This document shows positions 39,653-48,960 of a stretch of DNA of 50,853 bases, one piece after another. A program made the translations under genes and the position numbers. The notes under the pieces were generated by a model, which saw only the letters and a program-made list of their open reading frames with translations, was not told the origin of the DNA and searched no databases. The DNA comes from an uncultured Lachnospiraceae bacterium (GTDB lineage Bacteria > Bacillota > Clostridia > Lachnospirales > Lachnospiraceae). The DNA is taken from positions 1 to 50,853 of the forward strand of contig CAKRIL010000022.1 of assembly GCA_934343915.1 (NCBI GenBank). The letters are read 5' to 3'. Position 1 is the first letter of the stretch, and each line of letters starts with the position of its first letter.

Positions 39653-39793
39653 GTTGTATAATTTTTCTGTAACACTTCCGGACCTTTTTGAAAGCGCCGG
39701 TGCTTATTGACTGTATTGTAGTCAATTATGCACCGCTGCGTTTTCGAATGAGTGAGAACGCGTCCGGAAGTGTTACAGAATAAATTATACAAC
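39653..39793. other. Large structured inverted repeat inside the ABC/GH88 operon
   Basis: A 31-nt arm (39653-39683, GTTGTATAATTTTTCTGTAA...) pairs with 39762-39793 with a single bulge. Inside are two hairpins: CGGTGC..ATTGACT with AGTCAAT..GCACCG, and GCGTTTTC/GAGAACGC. No T-run follows, so it is not an ordinary terminator. It is unlike the ANGGA family in core sequence. It probably blocks 3' decay of the transporter mRNA or uncouples GH88 expression. It occupies most of the 248-nt gap between permease and GH88. Confidence 0.75.
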
Positions 39794-39821
39794 GTCCGTT
39801 TATTATATTTATATCTATATC

Positions 39822-40670
39822 TTACCCCTTAAGTCCCGTCGATGCAACGCCTTCTACAAAGTACTTCTGAAGACACATGAACACAATGATTACCGGGATG
39901 AGCGATAACACCGAACCTGCCATGATAAGACCGTAATCCGAGGAGTACTGGCTTATGAACATCTTAAGTCCGAGCTGGATTGTCTTTTTGCTCTCCGACT
40001 TTAAGTAGATGAGCGGTCCAAGGTAATCATTCCATGTATTTACGAATGTGAATATAGTAAGTGTTGACAGTGCCGGCTTGGAGAGCGGAAGCATGATGTG
40101 CGAGTATATCTGATACTCCGTCATGCCGTCGATTCTCGCCGCCTCGCTCAGCTCATTCGGTATTCCCTCATAGAACTGCTTCATCATGAACACACCGAAT
40201 GCAGAAAAGGCCTGGAGACATATCATTGCAAGCAGCTTGTCATTGAGTCCGAAGCTTCTCATCATAAGGAACTGAGGAACCATGTATACCTGCCAAGGCA
40301 TCGCAATCGTCGCTATGTATGCGAGGAACAGTCCGTTCCTGAACTTGAAGCGGAGCTTTGCAAAAGCATAAGCTGCGAAGCTGCTCGTAAAGAGCTGTAA
40401 AAACGTGACGATAATCGTGAGTAATACCGTATTCTTTACGAATGTAAGCATCGGTATTTTGGTCCATATCTTGACGTAATTGCTCCACTTAGGATTCTTC
40501 GGGATAAGCACGAACGGATCCATCTGGAATACTTCTCTGTCGGATTTGATTGACGCGGAGAGCATCCATATAAAAGGAATAGCCATTATTACCGCTATGA
40601 GTATAAGTATCACATAGAGTACAACTTTTTTAATTAAATCATGTTTTGACTTTGATTTTGTCTTTGCCAT
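39822..40670 (-). CDS. Carbohydrate ABC transporter permease (MsmG/LacG type)
   Basis: A 282-residue permease with six membrane helices. The EAA loop ELSEAARIDGMTEYQIYSHIM docks on the shared ATPase. The start is cytoplasmic and Lys-rich (MAKTKSKSKHDL). It is the third gene of the importer (binding protein, permease 1, permease 2). No ATPase gene is in the locus, as usual for CUT1 importers that share MsmK. Confidence 0.95.
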   Translation of the reverse strand: MAKTKSKSKHDLIKKVVLYVILILIAVIMAIPFIWMLSASIKSDREVFQMDPFVLIPKNPKWSNYVKIWTKIPMLTFVKNTVLLTIIVTFLQLFTSSFAAYAFAKLRFKFRNGLFLAYIATIAMPWQVYMVPQFLMMRSFGLNDKLLAMICLQAFSAFGVFMMKQFYEGIPNELSEAARIDGMTEYQIYSHIMLPLSKPALSTLTIFTFVNTWNDYLGPLIYLKSESKKTIQLGLKMFISQYSSDYGLIMAGSVLSLIPVIIVFMCLQKYFVEGVASTGLKG

Positions 40671-40685
40671 ATCGTTGTCCCTCCT

Positions 40686-41738
40686 TTAGTCCGCTGTCTT
40701 TTTCTGATATGCGAACTGCACTATTGTTACCAAGAGCACTATCGCAAAGAGAACCATCGCAACCGCACTCGAATATCCCAAATCCCAATCAATGAATGCC
40801 TTTTGATAAATGTAGTATACAAGCACCGTGGATGATGTTGTGAGCTCGCCCGAGCCGCCGCCGGCTAACATGATTGCTATATCATATACCTTGAAGCAGT
40901 TGATTGTGAGCATTACCACTACGAAGAACGTTGTTGACCTGAGCTGCGGCCACGTTATGTACTTGAACTTCTGCCATGTGTTGGCTCCGTCAAGTGAGCC
41001 CGCTTCGTATAGCTCTCCGGATATTCCCTGAAGTCCCGCAAGGTAGATTACCATGTAATAACCCATGTATTTCCATACACTGAAAAGTATCAGTGACAGA
41101 AGGACAAGTCCTCCCGAGAACCACTGTGGGAGCTTATCAAGCGGAACATTAAATACGTGATACAATATTGAATTTATAGGACCCTTTGACGGATGGAAGA
41201 GCATCTTCCATACTGATGTGACCGCCACGAGTGAGCCTACATAAGGGAAGAAGGATAATGTTCTGAATATCGCTCTTCCTCTAACCTTCTGATTAAGTAT
41301 GATTGCCAGTGCAAGTGATGCCACCATTGTGAGAGGCACCGTTCCTATACAATAGATAATTGTGTTTTTGAATGCCGCCTTGAAGAATACATCACTTCCA
41401 AGACGCTTAAAGTTCTTAAGTCCCATGAACTCGATTGCATTGCTTCCATCCCATTTAAGAAAGGCAAGTGCAAATGCAAAAATAATAGGTATAAGTGTAA
41501 ATACCGCAAATCCTATGAAGTTCGGTGCAATGAATGAATATGATACCAAATCTCTTTTAAAATCACGGCTCAGCTTACTTCCCGATCTCTTTTTTGAGAG
41601 AGTTCTTCTCAGCTTCTCAATACGGGATAAGCATTTTTTCTCTTCTTTTTTATCTGATATTCCGTTACAGACTCTTGCGATAAGCTCGTCAAGTTCGGTC
41701 TGCATCGTGTTAATTTCCGCTATTCTCTTCTCACCCAT
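40686..41738 (-). CDS. Carbohydrate ABC transporter permease (MsmF type) with coiled-coil N-terminal extension
   Basis: A 350-residue permease. Six helices start at about residue 70; the EAA loop is ELYEAGSLDGANTWQKFKYI. The first 55-60 residues are an unusual charged, helical cytoplasmic extension (INTMQTELDELIARV, then DKKEEKKCLSRIEKLRRTLS) that looks like a short coiled coil. Typical MsmF proteins start close to helix 1. The ATG at 41738 has GAGAGG 5 nt upstream. A hairpin (41772-41802) separates it from the binding-protein gene. Confidence 0.9.
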   Translation of the reverse strand: MGEKRIAEINTMQTELDELIARVCNGISDKKEEKKCLSRIEKLRRTLSKKRSGSKLSRDFKRDLVSYSFIAPNFIGFAVFTLIPIIFAFALAFLKWDGSNAIEFMGLKNFKRLGSDVFFKAAFKNTIIYCIGTVPLTMVASLALAIILNQKVRGRAIFRTLSFFPYVGSLVAVTSVWKMLFHPSKGPINSILYHVFNVPLDKLPQWFSGGLVLLSLILFSVWKYMGYYMVIYLAGLQGISGELYEAGSLDGANTWQKFKYITWPQLRSTTFFVVVMLTINCFKVYDIAIMLAGGGSGELTTSSTVLVYYIYQKAFIDWDLGYSSAVAMVLFAIVLLVTIVQFAYQKKTAD

Positions 41739-41771
41739 ACAATCCTCTCCTGTATTGATTCTTTTAAAGAT

Positions 41772-41802
41772 GGGACTGTCACTCACAACGAGCGGCAGTC
41801 CC
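41772..41802 (-). other. Intercistronic hairpin between binding protein and permease
   Basis: GGGACTG (41772-41778) pairs with CAGTCCC (41796-41802), and an inner CACTC/GAGCG adds pairs. There is no T-run. Such hairpins commonly protect the upstream binding-protein mRNA, so that it is made in excess over the permeases. Confidence 0.75.
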
Positions 41803-41826
41803 AATTAACATACAGCTTAATATTTA

Positions 41827-43197
41827 TTACTTGTTCTTAATTGCCTTTACAGCCTCTTCCATAGCTGCGATGCCTTCGTCAATGGTCATCTCACCGCTCA
41901 TGATTGAACCATGGTATGAATCGAGTGCGCTGTTGATCTCTGATACGTTCTCAGCATAAGGAACCTCAAGGTAAAGGTTGGAAACAGTAAGTGCCTCCTT
42001 GGATGCCTCATCCTGTGGGAAGCCATCAAGGCTTGTGATGATGTTCATGGCCTCCTGTGTCATGATTGCAGGGAAGTTGCCTGTCTCTGCCATAACCTTA
42101 GCGCCTTCCTCACCGCTTACCCACTTAACGAACTCCCAAGCTGCATCAGGTGTATCTGTTGCTGTTGTAACTGCAAGACCTGTGATTGTACCAAGTGTTG
42201 AACCTGCCTCAACGCCCTCTGCATGAGGATACTTTACAATGCCCCAGTTGCCACAGAGGCTTGAATCATACTCTCCACTCTTAAGGTTAGAGATAAGTGT
42301 TGCAATAAACCATGAACCCATGTTCATCATAGCTACATCTCCGCCTGAGAATGCTGCTGAATAATGTAAGCCCTCTGTCTTTAAATCAGAGTACTTGCGG
42401 CATACGCCGTCCTTCTCCTGATTGAGAACCATCTCGTAGTAGTCCTTGAAGAAACCATACTCACCGTCAAGAATTGTGTGTTTTCCGTCGAGTACACCGA
42501 AGAGCTGTACTGCTGATCTCCATGTATGATAGTGTGCACCATATACCTGATTACCGAAATCCGTCTTGGTAAGCTTTCTTGCAAGTGCATCATACTCATC
42601 AAATGTCATATCGTTGGTCGGGTAAGCAACGCCCTCTGCATCGAAGATATCCTTGTTGTAGAAGAGTACCCAGAAGTCATTTCTGAAAGGAAGCTCATAG
42701 AGTGAACCGTCAACTGTTACCTGATCCGTAACACCTGCATACTTTGTGAGGTCTACTCCGTCTGCCTTTATGTAATCGTCAAGCGGAAGAATCGCCTTCT
42801 TCTGAACAAGTGTTGCATATCCCGGAACATCCTTGATTGTTACGACATCGAAGTCGGAACCGGAACCGGAAAGCTCTGTTGCAAGTACCGTCATGTAATC
42901 CTGTGAACCAAGGTCTACCATATCAATTGTTACATTCTGATGTGTTGCCTCATACTCATCTGCAAGTGCCTGCCAGTATGCTGTGGATTCCTTATCCCAT
43001 ATAGCCCACTTAAGTGTAACCTTTTCTGCCGTGTCATTTCCCTTGGTTGGCTCTGTGTCACTCTTGGTGCTCTCCACCGTAGTTCCCTGTGAAGATGCCT
43101 GTGTTGTCGTGTCGTTTCCCGCGTTGTTAGAGCAGCCCGCCATAAGGGTTGTCACCATGGCTGCCGACAGCAGCACTGATAAAAATTTTTTTCTCAT
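41827..43197 (-). CDS. Sugar-binding lipoprotein of the CUT1 ABC importer
   Basis: A 456-residue extracellular solute-binding protein. The signal peptide ends at the lipobox L-M-A-G-C (lipidated Cys22). A Ser/Thr/Glu-rich linker precedes the binding domain from about residue 60 (VTLKWAIWDKESTAYWQALA, then DVVTIKDVPGYATLVQKKAI, and AWEFVKWVSGEEGAKVMAET). It is the first gene of the importer operon and lies divergent from the two-component genes that probably sense the same oligosaccharide. The -10 TATAAT (43266-43261, minus) lacks a good -35, which fits activation by the response regulator. Confidence 0.95.
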   Translation of the reverse strand: MRKKFLSVLLSAAMVTTLMAGCSNNAGNDTTTQASSQGTTVESTKSDTEPTKGNDTAEKVTLKWAIWDKESTAYWQALADEYEATHQNVTIDMVDLGSQDYMTVLATELSGSGSDFDVVTIKDVPGYATLVQKKAILPLDDYIKADGVDLTKYAGVTDQVTVDGSLYELPFRNDFWVLFYNKDIFDAEGVAYPTNDMTFDEYDALARKLTKTDFGNQVYGAHYHTWRSAVQLFGVLDGKHTILDGEYGFFKDYYEMVLNQEKDGVCRKYSDLKTEGLHYSAAFSGGDVAMMNMGSWFIATLISNLKSGEYDSSLCGNWGIVKYPHAEGVEAGSTLGTITGLAVTTATDTPDAAWEFVKWVSGEEGAKVMAETGNFPAIMTQEAMNIITSLDGFPQDEASKEALTVSNLYLEVPYAENVSEINSALDSYHGSIMSGEMTIDEGIAAMEEAVKAIKNK

Positions 43198-43471
43198 AGA
43201 TTATTCCTCCTGATTTTAATTTTTGATGATTGAATACGTACATCTCTTAACTATGGCTTTATTATATCGGATGCCCCCTTTAAATCGAATGGATAAATTT
43301 AATTTTTTATTAATTATTTTGGGTATTTTTGTGTATTCAAAAAATAATATAATGTAAAATTCTATAAAAACATGTAATATTTAACGACCATATTTTATAT
43401 TTCATAAAAATATGATAAAATAAGCATACAACGTATGTATTTTACAGTAAATATTACACTCAGGAGACATT
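43198..43471. promoter_or_regulatory. Divergent control region of the uronate-oligosaccharide locus
   Basis: This AT-rich 274-nt gap separates the importer operon (minus) from the sensor kinase (plus). It holds a minus-strand -10 (TATAAT, 43266-43261) and a perfect palindrome CATAC-AAC-GTATG (43425-43437) about 35 nt before the kinase start. A plus-strand -10-like TAAAAT is at 43416-43421. The response regulator probably binds here, but direct repeats for an AraC-type site are not obvious. Confidence 0.5.
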
Positions 43472-45310
43472 ATGAAAAAAAAATCAAATGATAAGCTTCA
43501 TATGCCTGAACACCGTCGTTCCCTTCAGGGAACCATTCTTGTTATAACGCTGATATTTACAATATTTATAGGTGCCGTGCTGTCCCTTTTGTCCGTGTCC
43601 TTCTATAATAAGTACATTAAGACGGGACTTATTGAGAATGCCGATGCCAACCTGTCCTTCATGGTTGACTCGATTAATGAAAATATATCTGATATCAACC
43701 GGCTTATATCCTTCTGTCAGACACATTCCTATATCAGCCGCTTCATGAATTATACGGAAAATGATTCGCCCAACACTGCACTTAAGGCTTACGACAGACT
43801 TAACGATGAATACATGTCCAATCCCGCAAGCAAGTACATACACCGTATTATAATAGGCAACAGCCACGACCGTTACCTTCAGATAGTGGATGCAACCTAT
43901 TCAACGTCACAGAATGTAGCGGCAGTCACAAGGTCGCTTGATATATATGAAAGCCAGCTTTCCTCAGAAGGTCTTGATTTTACGGACGGCTTCGTGTACG
44001 ACCCGTACATTAACAGAACCTCAAGGAACGTTCTAATTATTATAAGACCTATTGCATACGAATACAGCTTCAAGCAGGGCGGATATGTGTGCATGTCACT
44101 TCGCGAGGAGCTGTTCACCGCTCCGATACACTACTACTCCATGGCGAACGACAGCAGACTCTACCTTACTCTCGGAGAACATGTATACCTCATGGACAAC
44201 GGCTCTCTCACCGAGCTTGACATATCGGATATATCGACGGATGAACTGCACTATTCGGAGATTTCTCCCGAAGCGCGCGTATTCCATTATAATAATAATG
44301 ATGAGGACTCGGGATATCTCATAAGCAAGCCGCTCTCCGTGGACGGCTGCTACATCACACAGCTTATATCGAACAAGGAAATGAAATCCTACGTTCCTTA
44401 TTACTTTATTATAATACTTGCGATAACCTCCCTTATAATCCTTATCGGCTTCCTGCTCTCGACCATTCTGTACCAGTTCATCAGTGTGCCTGTACAAAAG
44501 ATACAGAAGCGCCTTGAAAAGATATCACACGGCGATTTCAGCCGTGACACATCAATAGAGTGGAACCATGAATTAGGCGATATAGGACGCGGAATCAACA
44601 ACCTGTCCGAGAATATCGAATCCCTGATGAACAGCAAGATTCAGGATGAGAAGGATAAAAAGGACCTGGAATACAAGATGCTGCAGAGCCAGATTAACCC
44701 ACACTTCATATACAATACGCTCAACTCCATCAAGTGGATGGCGGTTACTCAGGGCGCGGACGGAATCGCTGAGATGACAACCGCCCTGTCAAGACTGCTC
44801 AGAAGTATCTCAAAAGGTACCCGTGACCTTGTCCCGATACGCGACGAACTCGCACTTATAACAGACTACTTCACCATACAGCAGTACCGCTACGGCGGCA
44901 CAATCAAGATGGACATAATCGTTGATGATGAGGAGCTCAACAACTGTCTCATCAACAAGTTCACTCTTCAGCCGCTTGTCGAGAATGCAATCTTCCACGG
45001 GATAGAACCGAAGCAGTCCACGGGACACATAACCATACATGTATCAAGTGAAAGTTCGTCCGATATACATGTATGTGTTGAGGATGATGGCGTGGGAATG
45101 ACCGCGGAACAGATTGAGAATATATTCTCTGAGAACACCAACGACAAATCACAGTTTTTCAAGGAAATAGGTCTTATCAACATACACAAGCGCATTAAAT
45201 ACGAATTCGGTGACGAATACGGAATATTTATAGAAAGTGAGCTTGGAAAATACACACGCATGATAGTAAAAATAAAGCGAATGGAGGTTGACAAATGTAC
45301 AAAATCTTAA
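43472..45310 (+). CDS. Sensor histidine kinase, YesM/LytS type
   Basis: A 612-residue membrane kinase. Helix 1 is at about 19-42 (ILVITLIFTIFIGAVLSLLS), an extracellular sensor domain of about 260 residues follows, and helix 2 is at about 308-332 (FIIILAITSLIILIGFLLST). Then come a HAMP domain, the His_kinase motif INPHFIYNTLNSIKW with the phospho-acceptor His near 411, and a HATPase domain (DDGVGMTAEQIENIF). It should sense an oligosaccharide, perhaps through the binding protein. AGGAG lies 5 nt ahead of the ATG. It overlaps the response regulator gene by 16 nt. Confidence 0.9.
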   Translation: MKKKSNDKLHMPEHRRSLQGTILVITLIFTIFIGAVLSLLSVSFYNKYIKTGLIENADANLSFMVDSINENISDINRLISFCQTHSYISRFMNYTENDSPNTALKAYDRLNDEYMSNPASKYIHRIIIGNSHDRYLQIVDATYSTSQNVAAVTRSLDIYESQLSSEGLDFTDGFVYDPYINRTSRNVLIIIRPIAYEYSFKQGGYVCMSLREELFTAPIHYYSMANDSRLYLTLGEHVYLMDNGSLTELDISDISTDELHYSEISPEARVFHYNNNDEDSGYLISKPLSVDGCYITQLISNKEMKSYVPYYFIIILAITSLIILIGFLLSTILYQFISVPVQKIQKRLEKISHGDFSRDTSIEWNHELGDIGRGINNLSENIESLMNSKIQDEKDKKDLEYKMLQSQINPHFIYNTLNSIKWMAVTQGADGIAEMTTALSRLLRSISKGTRDLVPIRDELALITDYFTIQQYRYGGTIKMDIIVDDEELNNCLINKFTLQPLVENAIFHGIEPKQSTGHITIHVSSESSSDIHVCVEDDGVGMTAEQIENIFSENTNDKSQFFKEIGLINIHKRIKYEFGDEYGIFIESELGKYTRMIVKIKRMEVDKCTKS

Positions 45311-46902
45311 TAGTAGATGATGAGCCGCTCGTTCAGGTCGGAATAAAATCAATGCTTAATTGTCAGGCTCTCAATCTTGAAATCTGCGGTGTTGCCGCCA
45401 ACGGTGAAGCAGCACTCGCAATAATAGAGTCCTCCTCTCCCGATATTGTAATCTGTGACATTAAGATGCCGATAATGTCAGGACTTGAGCTTATTAAGGT
45501 GTGCTGTGAGCGTTACGGCTTCCGCAAGCCCGTATTCATATTTCTCACAAGCTATGAGGAATTCTCAATGGCGAAGGAGGCTCTGACATATCAGGCATCC
45601 GATTATCTGGTCAAGCTTGAGCTCACCCCTGCCGTGCTTGATGAGGCAATAAAAAGAGCCATCGACCGAATACCGGCAAAGCCGTCCGCACAGACTTCCG
45701 CTCCCGATACCGAACAGTTTCACTATGATGAAAAGTTCTATATCAGACTTTTACAGAACATGTTCGACAGTCCCGAACAGATTAAGACTCAGGGCGAATA
45801 TCTCGGAATAACCCTTGGCAGCACGCCATGTCAGTGCATATACATTGAATTTTTTGACCACACGGGCAACAACCTGTCGGCTGACAAACAGGTATCGCTC
45901 TACTCCAGCGCGTTCAATCTGCTCAATGAGCTGATTTCAAAATATCTGTCCGCCAAGGTAATCCCTCTTGATGTGAACCACTGTGTCATTATTATTGATA
46001 TTGAGACCGGTGACCACCGCTGTTATCCCGATACGGCGCGTATAACCGAGGTTCTCAGCGAGATGCAGGATTCACTTCGCAAATACTACAACATACTCAT
46101 CAAGGCAGGGATTGGCTCCGTGGTCAAGAGTCCGCTTGAGCTGTCCGAGTCCTACCAGTACGCAAGGGAAGCCTACTCCTTCATTGATGAGGAGCATTCC
46201 TTCCTCTCGATAGATGAATGTCAGTCTGGAGATTACAACCACAGAATCTTTAACCTGTCGATATTCCGACAGCAGCTCCAGACCGCCTTCGAGGAATTCG
46301 ACGAGGAGGTTCTCTCACAGACCATAGATGAGCTTACGGATATGTTCAGGCAATACCCGCAGAGGAACTTTCAGGCACTCGATGCTGCATGCAGCATCCT
46401 GTACATGGCTATCTCAGCCCTGCCCGGCGGCGAACAGACCGTAGCCGGGATGTTCTCGGACTACCCTGACGGCTACCGCTCCATCTATCATAAGCAGTCC
46501 ATGGAGCAGATTATAGCATGGCTTAATATCTTCAAAAACAAGGTATCAGATTACTTTATTGAGCGCAAGAGCAGCCATACCAATCACACCGTCAACATGG
46601 TAAAGCGCTACATAACCGAGCATGTATGCGACAAGCTGACGTTAAATGATGTCGCTTACAGCTTCAACATAACGCCTAACTACTTAAGCCAGCTTTTCAA
46701 AAAGCATAACGACTTAGGCTTCAACGAGTATGTCACGGCATGCAAAATCAACGAGGCAAAGAGGCTCATGTCCGACGGAAGCATGAAGATATATGAGATT
46801 TCCGACAAGCTTGGCTTCGAGAGCTCCTTCTACTTCAGCAAGGTGTTCAAAAAGCGCGAGGGTGTATCACCTAAGGAGTATATTAATCAGAAAATTGATT
46901 GA
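45295..46902 (+). CDS. Response regulator, YesN type (receiver plus AraC HTH)
   Basis: A 535-residue regulator. Receiver domain 1-120 with phospho-acceptor Asp55 in IVICDIKMPIMSG and LVDDEP near the start. A middle domain of about 280 residues of the kind found in long YesN proteins follows. AraC-type helix-turn-helices fill the last 100 residues (CDKLTLNDVAYSFNITPNYL, then KIYEISDKLGFESSFYFSKV). GGAGG lies 7 nt upstream of the ATG, inside the kinase gene. It probably activates the importer operon and the lyase gene. Confidence 0.9.
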   Translation: MYKILIVDDEPLVQVGIKSMLNCQALNLEICGVAANGEAALAIIESSSPDIVICDIKMPIMSGLELIKVCCERYGFRKPVFIFLTSYEEFSMAKEALTYQASDYLVKLELTPAVLDEAIKRAIDRIPAKPSAQTSAPDTEQFHYDEKFYIRLLQNMFDSPEQIKTQGEYLGITLGSTPCQCIYIEFFDHTGNNLSADKQVSLYSSAFNLLNELISKYLSAKVIPLDVNHCVIIIDIETGDHRCYPDTARITEVLSEMQDSLRKYYNILIKAGIGSVVKSPLELSESYQYAREAYSFIDEEHSFLSIDECQSGDYNHRIFNLSIFRQQLQTAFEEFDEEVLSQTIDELTDMFRQYPQRNFQALDAACSILYMAISALPGGEQTVAGMFSDYPDGYRSIYHKQSMEQIIAWLNIFKNKVSDYFIERKSSHTNHTVNMVKRYITEHVCDKLTLNDVAYSFNITPNYLSQLFKKHNDLGFNEYVTACKINEAKRLMSDGSMKIYEISDKLGFESSFYFSKVFKKREGVSPKEYINQKID

Positions 46903-46931
46903 GCAATCTACGCAGAACAAGGAGGATTAAG

Positions 46932-48770
46932 ATGTTTAAAGAAATTGGTGAACTTTTTTTATCAGACGGTCATTCCTTTTCACAGTTTACCCCATACCCG
47001 AAGGCTTGCGTGCGCGGTGCGTGGGAGGCAGTTGACAAGACCGCTCTGGATGAGCTTATCAGACGCGGTGAAAGCTATCTCGGGTTCGATTACCCATATA
47101 TTAAGGCGACCGACTTTCTTGAATTCTCAAGGACAGGCAACAGGGTGCATTATGAGGATAAGCTTTTTATAAAAAGAAAAGCCCTTGATGCGCTGGTGCT
47201 TGCAGAGTGTGCAGAGCACTCCGGGCGCTTCATGGACGACATAATCAATGGTATATTCGCAATCTGTGATGAGACTGCATGGCAGCTTCCTGCGCACAAC
47301 TCATATATCAGGAACTCACCGCAGCTTATCCTCCCTGATGTCACCAATCCCGTGATTGAGCTCTTTTCCTGCGAAGCCGCCTCAGTTCTTGCCACAACGT
47401 ACTATCTTCTTAAGGATGAGCTCGACAGTGTAAGTCCATTTATATGCTCAAGAATCGTATATGAGGTAAAAAGGCGCGTGCTCACTCCATACCTGACCAA
47501 GCACTTTTGGTGGATGGGCAAGGGAAAGGAGGAAATGTGCAACTGGACAATATGGTGTACACAGAACGTTCTTTTGTCGGCATTTTTCCTTCCGCTTCCT
47601 GAAAACATACGACAAAAGATATTTAAAAAGGCATGTGCAAGCACGGACTTCTTCCTCAAGGATTATGGTGACGACGGCTGCTGTGACGAGGGAGCCCAGT
47701 ACTACCGCCACGCAGGTCTGTGTCTGTATCAGACACTCGATATTCTCTGCCTCATAACCGACAATTATTTTGAATCCTTGTGGGATAACGAGAAAATCAA
47801 GAACATCGCTCTGTATATACTTAACGTTCACGTCGACGACAAATACTACATTAATTTTGCAGACTGCTCACCTATCGCCGGACGCGCAGGAACACGCGAA
47901 TATCTCTTCGGCAAGGCATGCGGTCTTAAGAACCTTGCGGAGTTTGCGGCACTCGACTACAAGAGAACTCCCGAGAAATTCCAGCCCGAGGAGAATAATC
48001 TCTACTACCGCCTTCAGGAGATATTCACACGAAGTGATATTCTCTCGGAGAACACGGATGAGCCAATATTTCATCCACCAGTGTTCTACTCAAGCGTAGG
48101 ACTGTGGATTACACGAAATGACCGCTACACCGCCGCAGCCAAGTGTGGCGATAACAACGACAGCCACAACCACAACGACACAGGAAGCATCACACTATAC
48201 AAGAACGGCAGCCCTCTCCTCGTCGATATCGGCGTCGAGAGCTACACAAAAAAGACCTTCTCCGCACAGCGCTACGAGATATGGACAATGCAGTCGGACT
48301 ATCACAATCTGCCTACCATAAATGGCAGCATGCAGATGAACGGAGCCGAATACCACGCCACCGAGGTCTCTCACAGCTTCACCGAGGACGGCGGAAGAAT
48401 CTCGATGGACATTGCCAAGGCTTACCCTTCAGATGCACATATCGAAAAGTATACAAGAAGCGTTGTTCTCTCCGATTTCGGTCTTAAAATTACCGATACC
48501 TGGAGCTTCGATGACAGCGAAAACCACTCCGTTATACTCAACTTCATCACATACGATAAGCCGGTCAGGTCAACCGATGCGCCCGATACGCTGCTCATCG
48601 GTGAACTCGCAAGCCTGTCACTTCCTTCCGGTTACTTGTCCGGCAACGTGCAGATTGAAGAGCTTGCGATTACCGACCCAAGGCTTATGCAGTGCTGGAA
48701 GCACAGCCTGTACCGCATTAGAGTAGGTGTTCCGACGGACAGGAATGAGGTTGAGATTGTTGTCGCGTAG
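46932..48770 (+). CDS. Heparinase II/III family polysaccharide lyase, intracellular
   Basis: A 612-residue lyase with an (alpha/alpha) toroid at about 1-350 (TWWM-like NWTIWCTQNVLLSAFFLP, DEGAQYYRHAGLCLYQ) and a C-terminal beta-sandwich. The family signature is SHNHNDTGSITLYKNGSPLL at about 411-430, followed by DIGVESYT. Lyases of this family cleave uronic-acid polysaccharides (heparin, heparan, alginate, others) and leave a 4,5-unsaturated uronate that GH88 can remove. No signal peptide, so it acts on imported oligomers. The ATG at 46932 has AGGAGG 6 nt upstream. It follows the response regulator directly. Confidence 0.85.
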   Translation: MFKEIGELFLSDGHSFSQFTPYPKACVRGAWEAVDKTALDELIRRGESYLGFDYPYIKATDFLEFSRTGNRVHYEDKLFIKRKALDALVLAECAEHSGRFMDDIINGIFAICDETAWQLPAHNSYIRNSPQLILPDVTNPVIELFSCEAASVLATTYYLLKDELDSVSPFICSRIVYEVKRRVLTPYLTKHFWWMGKGKEEMCNWTIWCTQNVLLSAFFLPLPENIRQKIFKKACASTDFFLKDYGDDGCCDEGAQYYRHAGLCLYQTLDILCLITDNYFESLWDNEKIKNIALYILNVHVDDKYYINFADCSPIAGRAGTREYLFGKACGLKNLAEFAALDYKRTPEKFQPEENNLYYRLQEIFTRSDILSENTDEPIFHPPVFYSSVGLWITRNDRYTAAAKCGDNNDSHNHNDTGSITLYKNGSPLLVDIGVESYTKKTFSAQRYEIWTMQSDYHNLPTINGSMQMNGAEYHATEVSHSFTEDGGRISMDIAKAYPSDAHIEKYTRSVVLSDFGLKITDTWSFDDSENHSVILNFITYDKPVRSTDAPDTLLIGELASLSLPSGYLSGNVQIEELAITDPRLMQCWKHSLYRIRVGVPTDRNEVEIVVA

Positions 48771-48821
48771 GTTTGTCAAGATGAAGAAAAGATGCTGCAT
48801 AACAATCACATAATTTTACTT

Positions 48822-48948
48822 TTTTGAGCATACCATTTTTATTTAATATCAGCATAAACCCAACGCAGAGGATGAGCTGCAGCGCCGAGGACATCGGCGT
48901 TGCAAGTCCGATGTGAAACAGTGACGGATTGGGCTGTATGCTCATAAA
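48822..48948. other. Inverted repeat enclosing a protein-like fragment
   Basis: GAGCATAC (48826-48833) pairs with GTATGCTC (48936-48943). Inside are CCCAA/TTGGG (48859-48863 with 48929-48933) and CGCCGA/TCGGCG (48883-48888 with 48894-48899, loop GGACA). On the minus strand the same DNA reads MSIQPNPSLFHIGLATPMSS and a hydrophobic run (LQLILCVGFMLILNKNGM), which looks like the end of a membrane protein. It is either a degraded gene fragment or a structured RNA; I cannot decide. Confidence 0.4.
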
Positions 48949-48960
48949 ATTTGTTTTTCA

